From assembly GCF_020085105.1 (NCBI RefSeq), contig NC_058064.1:22905323-22969322 (forward strand): a DNA stretch of 64,000 bases, read 5' to 3'. Within the stretch, counting starts at the first letter, position 1. Every line of letters begins with the position of its first letter. The DNA comes from Siniperca chuatsi (Eukaryota > Chordata > Actinopteri > Centrarchiformes > Sinipercidae). Below are positions 45,590 through 56,389 of this stretch, one piece after another. The position numbers and the translations under genes are program-made. A model generated the notes under the pieces. That model was not told the origin of the DNA. It ran no database searches and was given only the letters and a program-made list of their open reading frames with translations.

Positions 45590-46904
45590 TCAGTAACAGT
45601 CCACAAGCACGTCGTTTGGAATTAATCTCCAAAATAGACTCGTAACAAGCATAAACGATGAGAGTGGTAGTATGGGCCAGCGGTTCTCTGAATCTCATTT
45701 CCAGTCTTAAACTTCCGTTGGAAACGCACGACAATGCGTCAGCATCTTCGCAGGCGTTGAGATTAAAAACAAACAAAGAGTAGCCCTGCTGAAATTCCTC
45801 CCGGTCAATGCTTAGAGGTAAATCTTTCAAGTGTCTCCCTGTAGCGGTAAACATATTAAAAAACTCTCTGACAGATGACCCCTGATTAAATTGAGGTTGG
45901 AAAGCTTTGGCGGGCACCTGTCTCCCATCCTGACACAGAGCCATGTATTCAACGTTGTTGTGAATAAAATTGAAGTGTGACAGATCTCTTTTTTCTGTGA
46001 AGGCTTCATGGTTCACCATGGCTATCACTAGATATTTAGGCATCGTCCCGAGGAAGAGATTTTCCTGGTTACATATTCTGGAATTCTCCGGGATGGAGTA
46101 GGTTTTTACGTTCACGCGTGATAAAGGGTAGAGTGGGGTAGATGAGGGTTGCCCCTCATTAAAGCTGACGCGTGGCCTAAACGCACGGCGGGGGAAATGG
46201 TGACTTTCTTGACAAACAACGAGGCCCCCAGTATTTTTAAACGGAAAGTGCTGGCGGCATTGCCCATGAGACAGAAGGAGTCATTAGCTCTGGTCAGCTT
46301 AATTCTCAAATTCAAGGGTTCAAGAGAAGCCTCTCACAGAAAAATATGTCTGCGTGAAGAGGACCTAGAAGGTGAAGTTCTTTAGATTCCGAGGTAAACC
46401 GGGCTCTCTGATTTAATCCCGTTTGGCCCGTTATTTGGTACTATAGAGTCCATAGCACCGGCCGTGTCTTTGTAAAATAGCCCGGCAGTGAACTGACTTT
46501 TTAGCGTATCGTCTGAATAGTTGAGGAGGGTCTCTCTCATCGCTCTGTAAGGGTGAGTTGCGCTGGATTGTGAAATTAACCTATCCCCCAGAATAACGTC
46601 GCATTGGTTAAAAATTGTGTTCAGAGGATAATTGATGAGACCCACTGCGGCGTCGGCGGCTAGGTTTGAGCCGTCAGCGTTGGTAATTTTCACACGAAGA
46701 TGAATGAAAGTATCATTCAGATCCATGTATTTTTCCCCATCTCCGGGGATAAAAAAATTCAATAGGACTTCCGTCGGTAATGGATGCCAAAGGCAGGACT
46801 TCTGTGTAGAGCTTTTCATCGATAGACAGTTGCGTCATGGGTGCTGAAAATAAATCCAACTCACCCATAATGCATTCGGCCAATTTGTGATGTAAAACCG
46901 CCAT
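45590..46904 (-). pseudogene. Major capsid protein, double jelly-roll (hexon-like)
   Basis: ATG at 46904 opens MAVLHHKLAECIMGELDLFS, the typical start of adintovirus/Polinton hexons. After a frame change near 46760 come DGEKYMDLNDTFIHLRVKI and ATHPYRAMRETLLNY. A segment around 46310-46380 (LHADIFF, then LRIKLTRANDSFCLMG) is in other frames, and the C-terminal jelly roll (TYSIPENSRICNQENLFLG, GRHLKDLPLSIDREEF, LIVYACYESILEINSK) lies at about 45600-46115. At least four indels interrupt about 435 codons, slightly shorter than usual, with a loss after NNGPNG (about 46430). The stop lies just before the protease ATG. Confidence 0.88.
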
Positions 46905-46913
46905 ATTTGTTTT

Positions 46914-47342
46914 CTAAAATATATCTCCGGAACTCGCAACAGTGTGCTTTCCTTTGGACTTACTTCTCCCTACTGATTTTCTCTTTTTTGACCTACGCAC
47001 TTTTACTCACTGCCCGGGAGGTCTCTTCCTCAGTCATCTGGCTAAAACCATCATACCGCCGGATCCTTCTTGAGCCCCGTTGTCCAATCGACCCCCTATT
47101 CTACTAACCGCGTAGTTTATCACCTCCGAGGCGATGTTTTTTGCGGCTGATTTAAGATGAGGCTTAGCAATGGCAAATCCTTTTTTCATCAACAGCAATA
47201 CAAAACGAAATATTTTAGAAAAAATCGATCTGATTCCTCTCCAGTACGTAACAGGCGCCCCGTAAAAACCGGGGAGAGTGCCCCCTACTTGATTCTCATA
47301 ATAACTCACAAAACGGTGAGGATCAAGTCTCTGATGCATCAT
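46914..47342 (-). pseudogene. pVI-like minor virion protein
   Basis: ATG at 47342 opens MMHQRLDPHRFVSYYENQVG, then GGTLPGFYGAPVTYWRG and a hydrophobic or amphipathic stretch (FSKIFRFVLLLMKKGFA). This layout matches the adintovirus protein compared with adenovirus pVI, which helps membrane penetration. The first frame stops at 47034; after frame changes a basic tail (RRSKKRKSVGRSKSKGK) ends in DIF and TAG at 46914-46916, the tail expected for this family. It lies between the penton gene (11 bp upstream) and the capsid gene. Confidence 0.75.
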
Positions 47343-47352
47343 TTTGTTTTTG

Positions 47353-47503
47353 TCACAGTGGATTTTTTTTGGAAGGTCTAAAATGGAGTTTCACGATAGT
47401 CTTCCCAAAGGTAAAATTTATAGGTTTATTTTGATCCGTCTTTATCTCAATGTGGATGTTTTCGATGTGCTGCTTGACCACCGGTAGGTAGCAGGGTGGA
47501 TTA
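47353..47503 (-). pseudogene. Penton/minor capsid protein, C-terminal part
   Basis: About 50 codons ending in TGA at 47355-47353. VKQHIENIHIEIKTDQ and FTFGKTIVKLHFRP are the conserved end of the Polinton/adintovirus single-jelly-roll minor capsid (penton) protein. The reading frame is cut at 47503 by the LTR that starts at 47504. The rest of the gene continues on the other side of that LTR, at 48984. Confidence 0.85.
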
Positions 47504-48983
47504 TGTAACCCTTTTGTTAACCCTAGGGGTTAATTTCAATGCTATGTTAAATAAGAAAAACCTGGGTTCCGGCAGTTGAATGGGGAATTTGGCCGGTGCT
47601 TCTTTTCTTTAAATTAAAACAGTTGTAATTTAGCTTTTCTCCTGTACCAATAATTACACAATAAAATTAAAGTAGGAAAAACCCTTATTTATATTTTTCT
47701 TAGAAATTTGTAACTGTGTTAAATGAATTAACTATCTAAAAGAACAATGAAATGCCAGATAACAAATTGAGGAAAAAGGAATAGAAATGATTTATTTTGT
47801 TTTACACTAATAAAATGACTTTGTTTTGTTTCAAAGAAAGCACTAAATGACGAAACAAATAATTAAGTTGTATAGAGAATAGCAAATAACACAGAAATTA
47901 TTTTACCCAACAATCCGTGAATTATTTGTTTTCCAGCAAATAAAAGATTTACACAACCTCTCAGAATTCATTTTTTTCCAGATACTTAGTTTACTAAACC
48001 TGTATTCTTAAATTTTAACCTCAAATTAAAATATGAGATAAAATGTCAAACCTTTGATTAAGTTAAACACTTCAAAAATAATACAACAATACCAAAATCA
48101 CGTTCTTTCAAGATCTTTCACACACTTCCAAAAGAAAAGAAAAACACTGAGATTATGTTTCTGTCCCATATGAAAATTTTGGTATGAGTCAGTAACACAG
48201 TCAAAAATTGTACGCGTACTTTATCGTTGGGGCCCAGTCCGTTGGTGCACATATAAAGCTGAAGAGTTCTGTGCGATCTCTCTCACAGTCAACAAGTCTC
48301 AGTAGATGAACTCACCCACGTCCATCCGATGATAATGACGAGGCAATGTTGGAATCACTCCTGACACAAACTCACTCTTTCCAGCCCCGTTCAATCCACA
48401 CGAAACAAAGTCCAGTCGAGCTGCATCCAGTGATGAAATGCTAGAGGTGTCCGGTCCCAAACGAATTTAGGACGAGTTCACAACGAACTTCTTCACATCA
48501 GTCACTGTGTGCAAATGTAAATGTCTCTATCTGATGAGAAATCAGCACACACGGAGTTCTCAAACAATCGCAAATAGACTAACAGGAAAAATAAATCACT
48601 TTAAGCAGTAAAGCAAAATAAAGTGAATAAAATGTTTCCTTTGCACTTTGGGCCTTACATTACAGATAATGTAACTGGTCTCCAAAATGACAACATGTCT
48701 CACGCGATCGAGTCACATGCAGCTGCTTCTCTCCATGTGCGATGCTCCTCTTCTTCTTCTTCTTCTGCACGTAACTCACGTCATGATGCAACAATTCCAA
48801 CATTCATTGGCCAGCAACAAAACAACACACTTAAACACACTTTGTCACTGGTCATAACAAAAAACAAAAAAATACATAGTTGCATCATATTTTGAAATTA
48901 AAAAACAAAATACATTTTAATCTGTTGTGTTATTTTTACTACTAACTATATTCAACACCATACACACTTTAGGGGTCCCTACA
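47504..48983 (-). repeat. Ty3/gypsy LTR inserted in the penton gene, with ATTA duplication
   Basis: On the minus strand it starts TGTAGGGACCCC (48983) and ends GGGTTACA (47504), giving TG...CA ends over 1480 bp. ATTA occurs directly on both sides (47500-47503 and 48984-48987); 4-bp duplications are known for gypsy-type elements. Taking out the LTR and one ATTA brings the two penton parts into one frame, which independently fixes both ends. The part up to 48273 is shared with the downstream units; the part from 47504 to 48272 is unique here, apart from pieces in the mosaic at 63664-63836. Confidence 0.88.
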
Positions 48984-49497
48984 ATTAAAATACTGCGTGA
49001 TGACGTCCCCGTACGTCCCTTCTATAGCGATAGAGCGGAGCGTAAGCGTCACCAACCAGCTGATGTCGTACCACATCACTATAACAATACATATGGTAAA
49101 ATCCTCCTTTTATATCAGTCGGATATGGAGCCATCCTTTCATTGAAAATAACCCGGGAGAGGGGGTAAAATCGTAAATGATATTGACCTCCTGCATGAAA
49201 TGATATTGACCTCCTGCCTGAAATTCAAATCTCTTTTGAATGGAGCTCTTTTAATGGAGCTAAACCTTAAATAAATATCAGAGTTAATTTTTCTAAGAAA
49301 GGCGTTCAGCTCTATCTTGAGCTGTTCCAGATCGTGATAATAACCTGCCCTAAAACCCTGACGGGTGAACACCTCACTCTTTGAAGCATCATCATCTTTT
49401 GGTTTATTCCTCCATTCAAAATAAGCATCCTCCCTAGAAATGTTAAACCAGGTGTGGGGGTATGAAATCTCTGTCAGAGCTACCTCCCACGGGCCCA
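48984..49497 (-). pseudogene. Penton/minor capsid fragment, copy 1
   Basis: On the minus strand it reads GPWEVALTEISYPHTWFNI (about 49498-49440), the conserved front of the penton jelly roll, then about 75 further residues up to DIYLRFSSI. After a short tandem slip (GAAATGATATTGACCTCCTGC doubled) and frame changes comes YSDVVRHQLVGDAYAPL (about 49080), close to the LTR insertion point. The first 40 or so residues of the protein are missing, replaced by the truncated LTR at 49498. Confidence 0.85.
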
Positions 49498-49694
49498 CAA
49501 CAACAATTCCAACATTCATTGGCCAGCAGCAAAACACTTGTATTAAATACACTTTCTCACGGGTCATAACAAAAAACAAAAAAATACATAGTTGCATCAT
49601 ATTTTGAAATAAAAAACAAAGTACATTTTAATTTGTTGTGTTATTTTTACTACTAACTATATTCAACACAATACACATTTTAGGGGTCCCTACA
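49498..49694 (-). repeat. Truncated gypsy LTR, copy 1
   Basis: The first about 195 bp of the LTR (minus strand TGTAGGGACCCCTAAAATG to TGGAATTGTTG), joined directly to penton sequence. It is the 3-prime LTR of the gypsy body to its right: the purine tract GGTGGGGACTG lies immediately before it. It differs from the matching part of the complete LTR at roughly ten positions, mostly in the AACACTTGTATTAAATACAC stretch. Confidence 0.8.
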
Positions 49695-50840
49695 CAGTCC
49701 CCACCAAAAGTCCAGTATGCCCCCATGCTGGTCATAGAAATAACAACTCCATCTAAGGATTGGTATTGGTTTAAACACAGGGCTAAGACTAATTGGCTTA
49801 AGTGTGGGCTTATTGTTACACACATTGCATAATGCATCTGTATTACACCACCAAGCATGTGAACTGTTATATGCACTAGAAGCATACAAAGCATTTGTAG
49901 CGGTTGCAGTGACACTACAATATTTGGACGAAACACATTCAGTATGTGGCACTCCCAGTGTATCATATGTGAATCGTGTGTTAGGCTTTTTCTCCCTACT
50001 TGATCTGCGTACTACTGGAGGTATCACATCTGACTGAACTTTAGTACCTTCACCAGTAGCATCAACAGTTTCAACACCAGTTTCATGCTGAACATTAGAA
50101 GCTTCAATTTGACATGGAACTATCATTGCTTCTAATTCACCCAGAGAATCACCAAGCTTGGGGTTTTCTACATCTTGGACAGGAATTTCACTCTGAATCT
50201 CCTCTGCCCTTGGAGAAGGAATGTCTACCACATCCTCACCACAAAACCCAAACTCAGACTCTGAATCGGAAGAACTACAATCTTTAGGCAAGGAATCAAC
50301 TACAAGAGGTGAGTTTGCTGATTCAGAGGTTTTCTGTTTCTCCTTTGCTCGCCTCAAAGCTCTAGGTGATGGAGTAGGTCTAATGTCTACTTGGGGTTGT
50401 AGCCTGACTACCTGTCCTAAAGGCAGGATATGATTAAGATGCAGGACTTTGACTGGCCCCTTACCATCAACAGGCCTCAAGCGATACACAGGAATACCAG
50501 AGAATTGACTCTCCACTACATAGGGATTAGCACTCCACCTGTCTGCAAGCTTTTGTTTTCCCTTTAGGCCAAGGTTTCGAATCAGAACTCTGTCTCCAGC
50601 ATTCAGACTATGATAACGGACTTTCTGGTCGTACCTCTCTTTGTTACTCTGATTCATCTTTCCTGCAGTAGCTTCAGCTAACTGATAAGCTGACTGTAAT
50701 TCCTGTTTCATTTTGGTCACTTACTTCAAATAAGACTCAGGCGAAGTGTTGTCAGGGGAAACACCAAAACATACATCAACAGGTAATCTGGCATCCCTGC
50801 CGAACATGAGAAAGTAGGGTGAAAAACCAGTGGCCTCACT
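49695..50840 (-). pseudogene. pol: Gypsy integrase C-terminal domain and pol tail, copy 1
   Basis: From a stop at about 50721 the frame reads KMKQELQSAYQLAEATAGKM, NAGDRVLIRNLGLKGKQKL, then the GPY/F-like module (RWSANPYVVESQFSGIPVYR) and an acidic low-complexity tail ending VRRSSREKKPNTRF. The tail is typical of fish gypsy pol ends; it is followed by about 90 uncharacterised residues. Two in-frame stops (near 50849 and 50721) separate it from the catalytic core. Confidence 0.82.
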
Positions 50841-53130
50841 GACAGTTCAATTATAGGCATGCACGAGATGCGCTATGTACTGACTCCACTTGCATTTCTG
50901 GCTAGGCTCAAGGGTACCCAGCATGTCCAACAAGGTCCTGTTAAATCTCTCCGGCTGAGGATCACCTTGTGGATGATAAGGGGAGGTCCTTGACTTCTTT
51001 ACACCTAGCATTGTCAACATGTCAGCCACCAACCGGCTCTCGAAATCCCTGCCCTGGTCCGCGCGTATTCGAGTTGGAAGGCCATAATGGATGAAATACT
51101 TTTCCCATAGAGTCTTTGCCACAGTAGGAGCTTTTTGGTCCCTAGTGGGAAAAGCTTGAGCGTAAGGCATGTAATGGTCAGTGACCACCAATACATTACA
51201 CACATTGCGAGAATCTGCTTTGATGGTAAGAAAATCAATGCATACAAGATCCATAGGACCTGAACTCTGCATGTGGGACAATGGAGCGGCTCTTTGAGGC
51301 AACGTTTTCCTCTTTATGCAGCGGTCACACGTTTTACAGTAGGCCTCTACATCACGCTTCATGTGTGGCCAATAAAATCGGTCACGAACCAGACTGTAAG
51401 ACTTATCAAAGCCTAGATGTCCTATCTCGTCATGCAAAGATTTCAATACCATGCTGTGGTACTGTTTGGGAAGCACAAGCTGTCGCTTCACTCGGTCACT
51501 CGTTTTAATTGTTCTATACAGCAACCCATTATCTACTGCCAACTTCTCCCACTCTCGTTTCAGCAGCTTCATCTCCGGGCTGTTTTGATGGACAGTACCT
51601 GCAGGTTTCTTATGACAGACAGCTTCCCACACCTCTCCCAAGAAAACATCCTTCCTTTGGGCAGCTTGAAGCTCACTTGGACTAAGTTCAGGTAAGTGGT
51701 CTCCAGCTAATGCAGTAGCATGACAATAAGCCTTAGGAACAGCAGACATATGGGCCCCTATCTGTTGTAGGGCACAGGGATAAGAGATACAACCCGCTCT
51801 TTTCTCCACAGACATTTCCTGACAGAGAGCTCGGACACCCGCCGCTGGAATTTCCTGCCAGTCATCATTGGCGCTCAGGTGAGTATGCGGACGTCTGGAC
51901 AATGCATCACTGTCAACGTTCTTTCGGCCTGGCCTGTATTTCAGACTGAACTTGTAGGTGGTAAGGGATGACAACCAATGATGACCAGTCGCATCAAGCT
52001 TTGCTGACTTCATTATATAGGTTAGAGGGTTGTTATCAGTTCTAACCTCAAACTGGACACCATAGAGATAGTCATGCAGTCTATCCACAACGGCCCACTT
52101 CAAAGCTAAAACTTCCAGTTTGTGCGCAGGATAATTTCTCTCTGAAGGGGAAAGGCTTCGACTGATGAAAGCGACCGGGCGGAGCCCTTCATCATGCTCC
52201 TGATACAGCACCCTCCAAGTCCATCCATGCTTGCGTCCACATGCAAGATGTAGGGCTTTTGTGCATCAGCAAAGGCTAACACTGGAGCTTGAGTCAGGCA
52301 ATTCTTGAGTGTTTGAAAAGCAGCATCACAATGAGCTGTCCATCGGGAGCCAAAAGGTTCAGAGGATTTGTAGCACGGCTTTGCACCATTAACAGGTGAG
52401 TTGCTGTCTTTCTTCTTCTTAGTGGATGGATACCCCTGCAGCAGCTCATTTAGAGGCCGGCACAACTTAGAGAAATCCTTCATAAAACGGCGGTAATATC
52501 CACAGAACCCTAAAAACGCTCTGAGCTCTGTCACTGTTTTTGGTTTGGGCCAGGACACAACAGCCTCTGTCTTGGAAGGGTCAGTAGATATTCCATTCTG
52601 TGAAACAATATGCCCAACATAGTTCACAGATGTCCTGCCAAATTGACACTTGTCAAGGGAGATCTTTATCTCCTCTTCCCTCAGTCTGTCCAGAACCTTC
52701 AAGAGTCGCTGTTGGTGCTCTTCAAGCGCCAAACACAATTAGGTCATCCAAATACACAAGCACCTCCAAGAAGTTCATGTCTCCTACAGTTCTCTCCATA
52801 ACCCTCTGGAAGATAGCAGGTGCTCAACAGATACCCTGAGGCATACGCTCGAATTCATAAAACCCTAGAGGGCAGATGAATGCAGTGTTTTCCTTGTCGG
52901 TGTCACTCATTGGTATTTGATAGTATCCACTCCTCAGATCCAAAACAGTAAACCATTTACTCCCAGAAAGGCTGTGTAGAGCGTCCTCAATTCGGGGTAC
53001 AGTGTATTGATCTGGTGTGGTCTGTTGGTTGAGTGTCCGGTAGTCCACACACATTCTGACCTTCCCTGACTTTTTACGCACCACTACAATTGGCGAAGCG
53101 TAGGGACTTCGGGACTCGGAAATAATGCTA
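50841..53130 (-). pseudogene. pol: Gypsy RT, RNase H and integrase core, copy 1
   Basis: RT begins SESRSPYASPIVVVRKKSGK (about 53115) and continues CVDYRTLNQQ, FTVLDLRSGYYQIP, FERMPQGIC, a TGA (about 52826), then VLVYLDDLIVFG with the YLDD active site in another frame. The connection region and RNase H follow: HVDASMDG, LEVLALKWAV, VRTDNNPL and DSDALSR supply the acids. The integrase has a His/Cys domain (CKTCDRC) and the DDE positions in CIDFLTIK, RADQGRDFE and PQPERFNR. The RT fingers are missing. A 1-base loss at about 52211 (CACCCTCC) splits RNase H only in this copy. Confidence 0.92.
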
Positions 53131-53555
53131 AACTAATAACTAAGCTAGTGTTGGTCCCAACCAATATGGCTATCCCCTCCCTTTTTAAAGGGTCTGGACA
53201 CACGATTGCAAGAGTGTCAACCACCTGATGCACCCGGCCACACTTTCGGTAAACGAACTCTGAGTGGCAAGTATCCATCATACGGATATTTGTGAGAGCT
53301 AAGACCCCAGATCTCAAGATTTTCCACAGGTTGAAGAGGCAAGTGTTTCAGATAAGTATCATAGAAACTATGGTACAATAGAGTGACCTGAGAGCCACTG
53401 TCAAGAAGAGCTCTTGTGTAAATCCCTTCAATCTGAACAGGCACCTCAGATACAGGCCCTACTAAACCTACAGGCAATTGTGGCTGGCCAACATCAAGCA
53501 GAAATGAACCGTGAGTGGAACGTGGGTTATCTGGAGCTCCGTGCCGTTCCTTCAC
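53084..53555 (-). pseudogene. pro: Gypsy aspartic protease, copy 1
   Basis: Retropepsin with the catalytic triad region RALLDSGSQVTLLYHSF and a PYDGYLPLRV flap-like part. In this copy indels near 53250 (ACCCGGCCACAC, AACGAACTC) split the frame; copy 2 (59781-60254) is open. It ends NTSLVISLAL and then joins RT sequence out of frame, so the linker and RT fingers, several hundred bases, have been deleted. Confidence 0.85.
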
Positions 53556-54963
53556 TGAGCTCCGCTCAAGTTTCCCTGCAAGCGGTGCATTTTCATCAAC
53601 CTCTGATTTAGTTTTCGAAGATCCTCAGGTGCTTGGCATTCCCAGTTCTTATGACCATCTTCACCACAGTTATAGCAGAAGATACCAGGCAAAGTTAACT
53701 TGGAAGTTTTGGGTTTGTGAACATTGTCTCGGTTCGTAGCTTCCTTTGTCTGACTGGGCATTTTCGGTGGGGTACGGTCAACGGGAGGGGTTACAGTGGC
53801 CACACTCAACAGTTTACTCACCTAAGTAGACAACTGTTTAACCTCCTTCTTCAGGCTATGTAATTCAGGCGGCACAGGCACTTGGGGAGAGGCAACATTA
53901 GCAACAGAAGCTTTAACATTCTCTCGTGCAGCTACCCAGTGTTCTTCCTCTCTCACTTCCTTCATCAACTGTGAGAAAGAAGGGGGATCTTGCACAGTAT
54001 GAGTCATCCTAATTCGCAAAGCAGCCGTATCATTGGTAAGAGCTCCTTTAATTAGCTGCTCCATACTAACTCTATTTATGCCTGTTGCATCAATCCCACC
54101 CTTCAAGAGAGCGCGATGAAGAAGTTTATCTAGGCGGTACAAGAAAGCTGAAAGTTTCTCTCCACTTTCCTGGTAGGTATGACGAAACTTAGCCATTAGA
54201 TCTGGTCCATTGGTCAGTGGTACCGTATACAGTATCAAGGGCAGCTAAAGTGTCATTTGTGGTCGCAGATGGGTTACTCACTTTTAGAAACCTGACAATG
54301 TCAGCAGCAGGACCTCGCAAACTCTCAACGATGTGTTGTTTCTTAGCAGATTCGGTGCATTGCCATTCACTTATCATTTGAGCAGCCTGCTCCATCCAGA
54401 CTTCATATTCTTCTTCACCTGGAGGGACAGGTTTCCACCCTGAGAACAACCTCAGTTTTCTGTAACTAGGCCCATCACTGGACACCTGATTACAGCGATC
54501 TACTAACTTGCCTATGGCATCTACTAGGTCCACACTGAGGTCAGATTTAGGGGGCTGATTTTCCATAATCATGGCCTTTACCTCTTCCATGGACTTACCC
54601 TCCTGCTGCAACAAGGCTTGTAGATTAAGCTGGAAGGTGTCACCTTCAGTGGCAGGACTATGGGCTACTAAACTACCCACTAAGTTGACACTCCAGGGAC
54701 CAGCTTCATTTTCTATACCTATCTCAGGAGGTACAACATCAGGGTCTAGATCAGCACCTGGTCTCCACTAAAATAAACAACCATCTGCCAGTTATGTCAC
54801 CACGGCGACCACGTATTCTAGTGCGACCAAAAACCTTTTACCGTGTTTAACACTTTCTCAATGGTGCCATTGCTAGCATCCAAAGGGACATTGCGCAACA
54901 CAATGGCACGTGAGAAGCTAACACTCTCTCTCTCTACTCCACTGAACAGTCTGCGAGAGATCC
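53552..54963 (-). pseudogene. gag: Gypsy gag with PNMA-like N-terminal region, copy 1
   Basis: In order on the minus strand: an N-terminal region resembling the RRM-like part of PNMA proteins (AIVLRNVPLDASNGTIEKVL, then TRIRGRRGDITGRW and GPWSVNLV), a capsid region (YRKLRLFSGWKPVPPGEEEY, LRGPAADIVRFLK, SGEKLSAFLYRLDKLL), an in-frame TAG at 53824-53822, and a zinc knuckle CYNCGEDGHKNWEC (CCHC, about 53680). A 5-T run near 54830 causes a frameshift in both readable copies. No ATG precedes the PNMA-like part; it is fused to LTR sequence at 54970/54971. Confidence 0.85.
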
Positions 54964-54970
54964 ATACTTT

Positions 54971-55675
54971 GCGATCTCTCTCACAGTCAACAAGTCTCAG
55001 TAGATGAACTCACCCACGTCCATCCGATGATAATGACGAGGCAATGTTGGAATCACTCCTGACACAAACTCACTCTTTCCAGCCCCGTTCAATCCACACG
55101 AAACAAAGTCCAGTCGAGCTGCATCCAGTGATGAAATGCTAGAGGTGTCCGGTCCCAAACGAATTTAGGACGAGTTCACAACGAACTTCTTCACATCAGT
55201 CACTGTGTGCAAATGTAAATGTCTCTATCTGATGAGAAATCAGCACACACGGAGTTCTCAAACAATCGCAAATAGACTAACAGGAAAAATAAATCACTTT
55301 AAGCAGTAAAGCAAAATAAAGTGAATAAAATGTTTCCTTTGCACTTTGGGCCTTACATTACAGATAATGTAACTGGTCTCCAAAATGACAACATGTCTCA
55401 CGCGATCGAGTCACATGCAGCTGCTTCTCTCCATGTGCGATGCTCCTCTTCTTCTTCTTCTGCACGTAACTCACGTCATGATGCAACAATTCCAACATTC
55501 ATTGGCCAGCAACAAAACAACACACTTAAACACACTTTGTCACTGGTCATAAAAAAAAAAAAAAATACATAGTTGCATCATATTTTGAAATTAAAAACAA
55601 AATACATTTTAATCTGTTGTGTTATTTTTACTACTAACTATATTCAACACCATACACACTTTAGGGGTCCCTACA
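54971..55675 (-). repeat. Gypsy LTR, 5-prime part only, copy 2
   Basis: The first about 705 bp of the 1480-bp LTR (from 55675 on the minus strand), followed to its left by gag-coding sequence without the LTR end, primer binding site or gag start. Confidence 0.85.
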
Positions 55676-56193
55676 ATTAAAATACTGCGTGATGATGACG
55701 CCCCCGCACGTCCCCCTTCTATAGCGATAGAGCGGAGCGTAAGCGTCACCAACCAGCTGATGTCGTACCACATCACTATAACAATACATATGGTAAAATC
55801 CTCCTTTTATATCAGTCGGATATGGAGCCATCCTTTCATTGAAAATAACCGGGAGGGGGTAAAATCGTAAATGATATTGACCTCCTGCCTGAAATGATAT
55901 TGACCTCCTGCCTGAAATTCAAATCTCTTTTGAATGGAGCTCTTTTGAATGGAGCTAAACCTTAAATAAATATCAGAGTTAATTTTTCTAAGAAAGGCGT
56001 TCAGCTCTATCTTGAGCTGTTCCAGATCGTGATAATAACCTGCCCTAAAACCCTGACGGGTGAACACCTCACTCTTTGAAGCATCATCATCTTTTGGTTT
56101 ATTCCTCCATTCAAAATAAGCATCCTCCCTAGAAATGTTAAACCAGGTGTGGGGGTATGAAATCTCTGTCAGAGCTACCTCCCACGGGCCCAC
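55676..56193 (-). pseudogene. Penton/minor capsid fragment, copy 2
   Basis: As 48984-49497. In this copy a frame of 162 codons (55807-56295) joins about 35 codons of LTR to the penton segment and stays open past DIYLRFSSI through a duplicated QKSSIQKRF. GCCCCCGCACGTCCCCC replaces GTCCCCGTACGTCCC near 55700. Confidence 0.85.
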
Positions 56194-56389
56194 AACAACA
56201 ATTCCAACATTCATTGGCCAGCAGCAAAACACTTGTATTAAATACACTTTCTCACGGGTCATAACAAAAAACAAAAAAATACATAGTTGCATCATATTTT
56301 GAAATAAAAAACAAAGTACATTTTAATTTGTTGTGTTATTTTTACTACTAACTATATTCAACACAATACACATTTTAGGGGTCCCTACA
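56194..56389 (-). repeat. Truncated gypsy LTR, copy 2
   Basis: Identical in extent to 49498-49694, with a longer C run (AGTCCCCCCACC) in the purine tract beside it. Confidence 0.8.

Noticed and set aside
48244..48260. TATA-like CACATATAAAG in the LTR as a promoter
   Set aside because: It is in the plus orientation, opposite to the element, and the part of the LTR holding it is absent from the other units; too weak to call.
48623..48895. Open frame starting MNKMFPLHFGPYITDN repeated at 55321 and 62018
   Set aside because: It lies inside the LTR on the opposite strand to the element and repeats only because the unit repeats; its serine run is a CTT microsatellite.
50841..53130. Domesticated gypsy integrase or RNase H gene
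   Set aside because: The 630-codon frame of copy 2 is long, but the same element has shared stops, lacks a start, and copy 1 is broken; no sign of selection can be seen.
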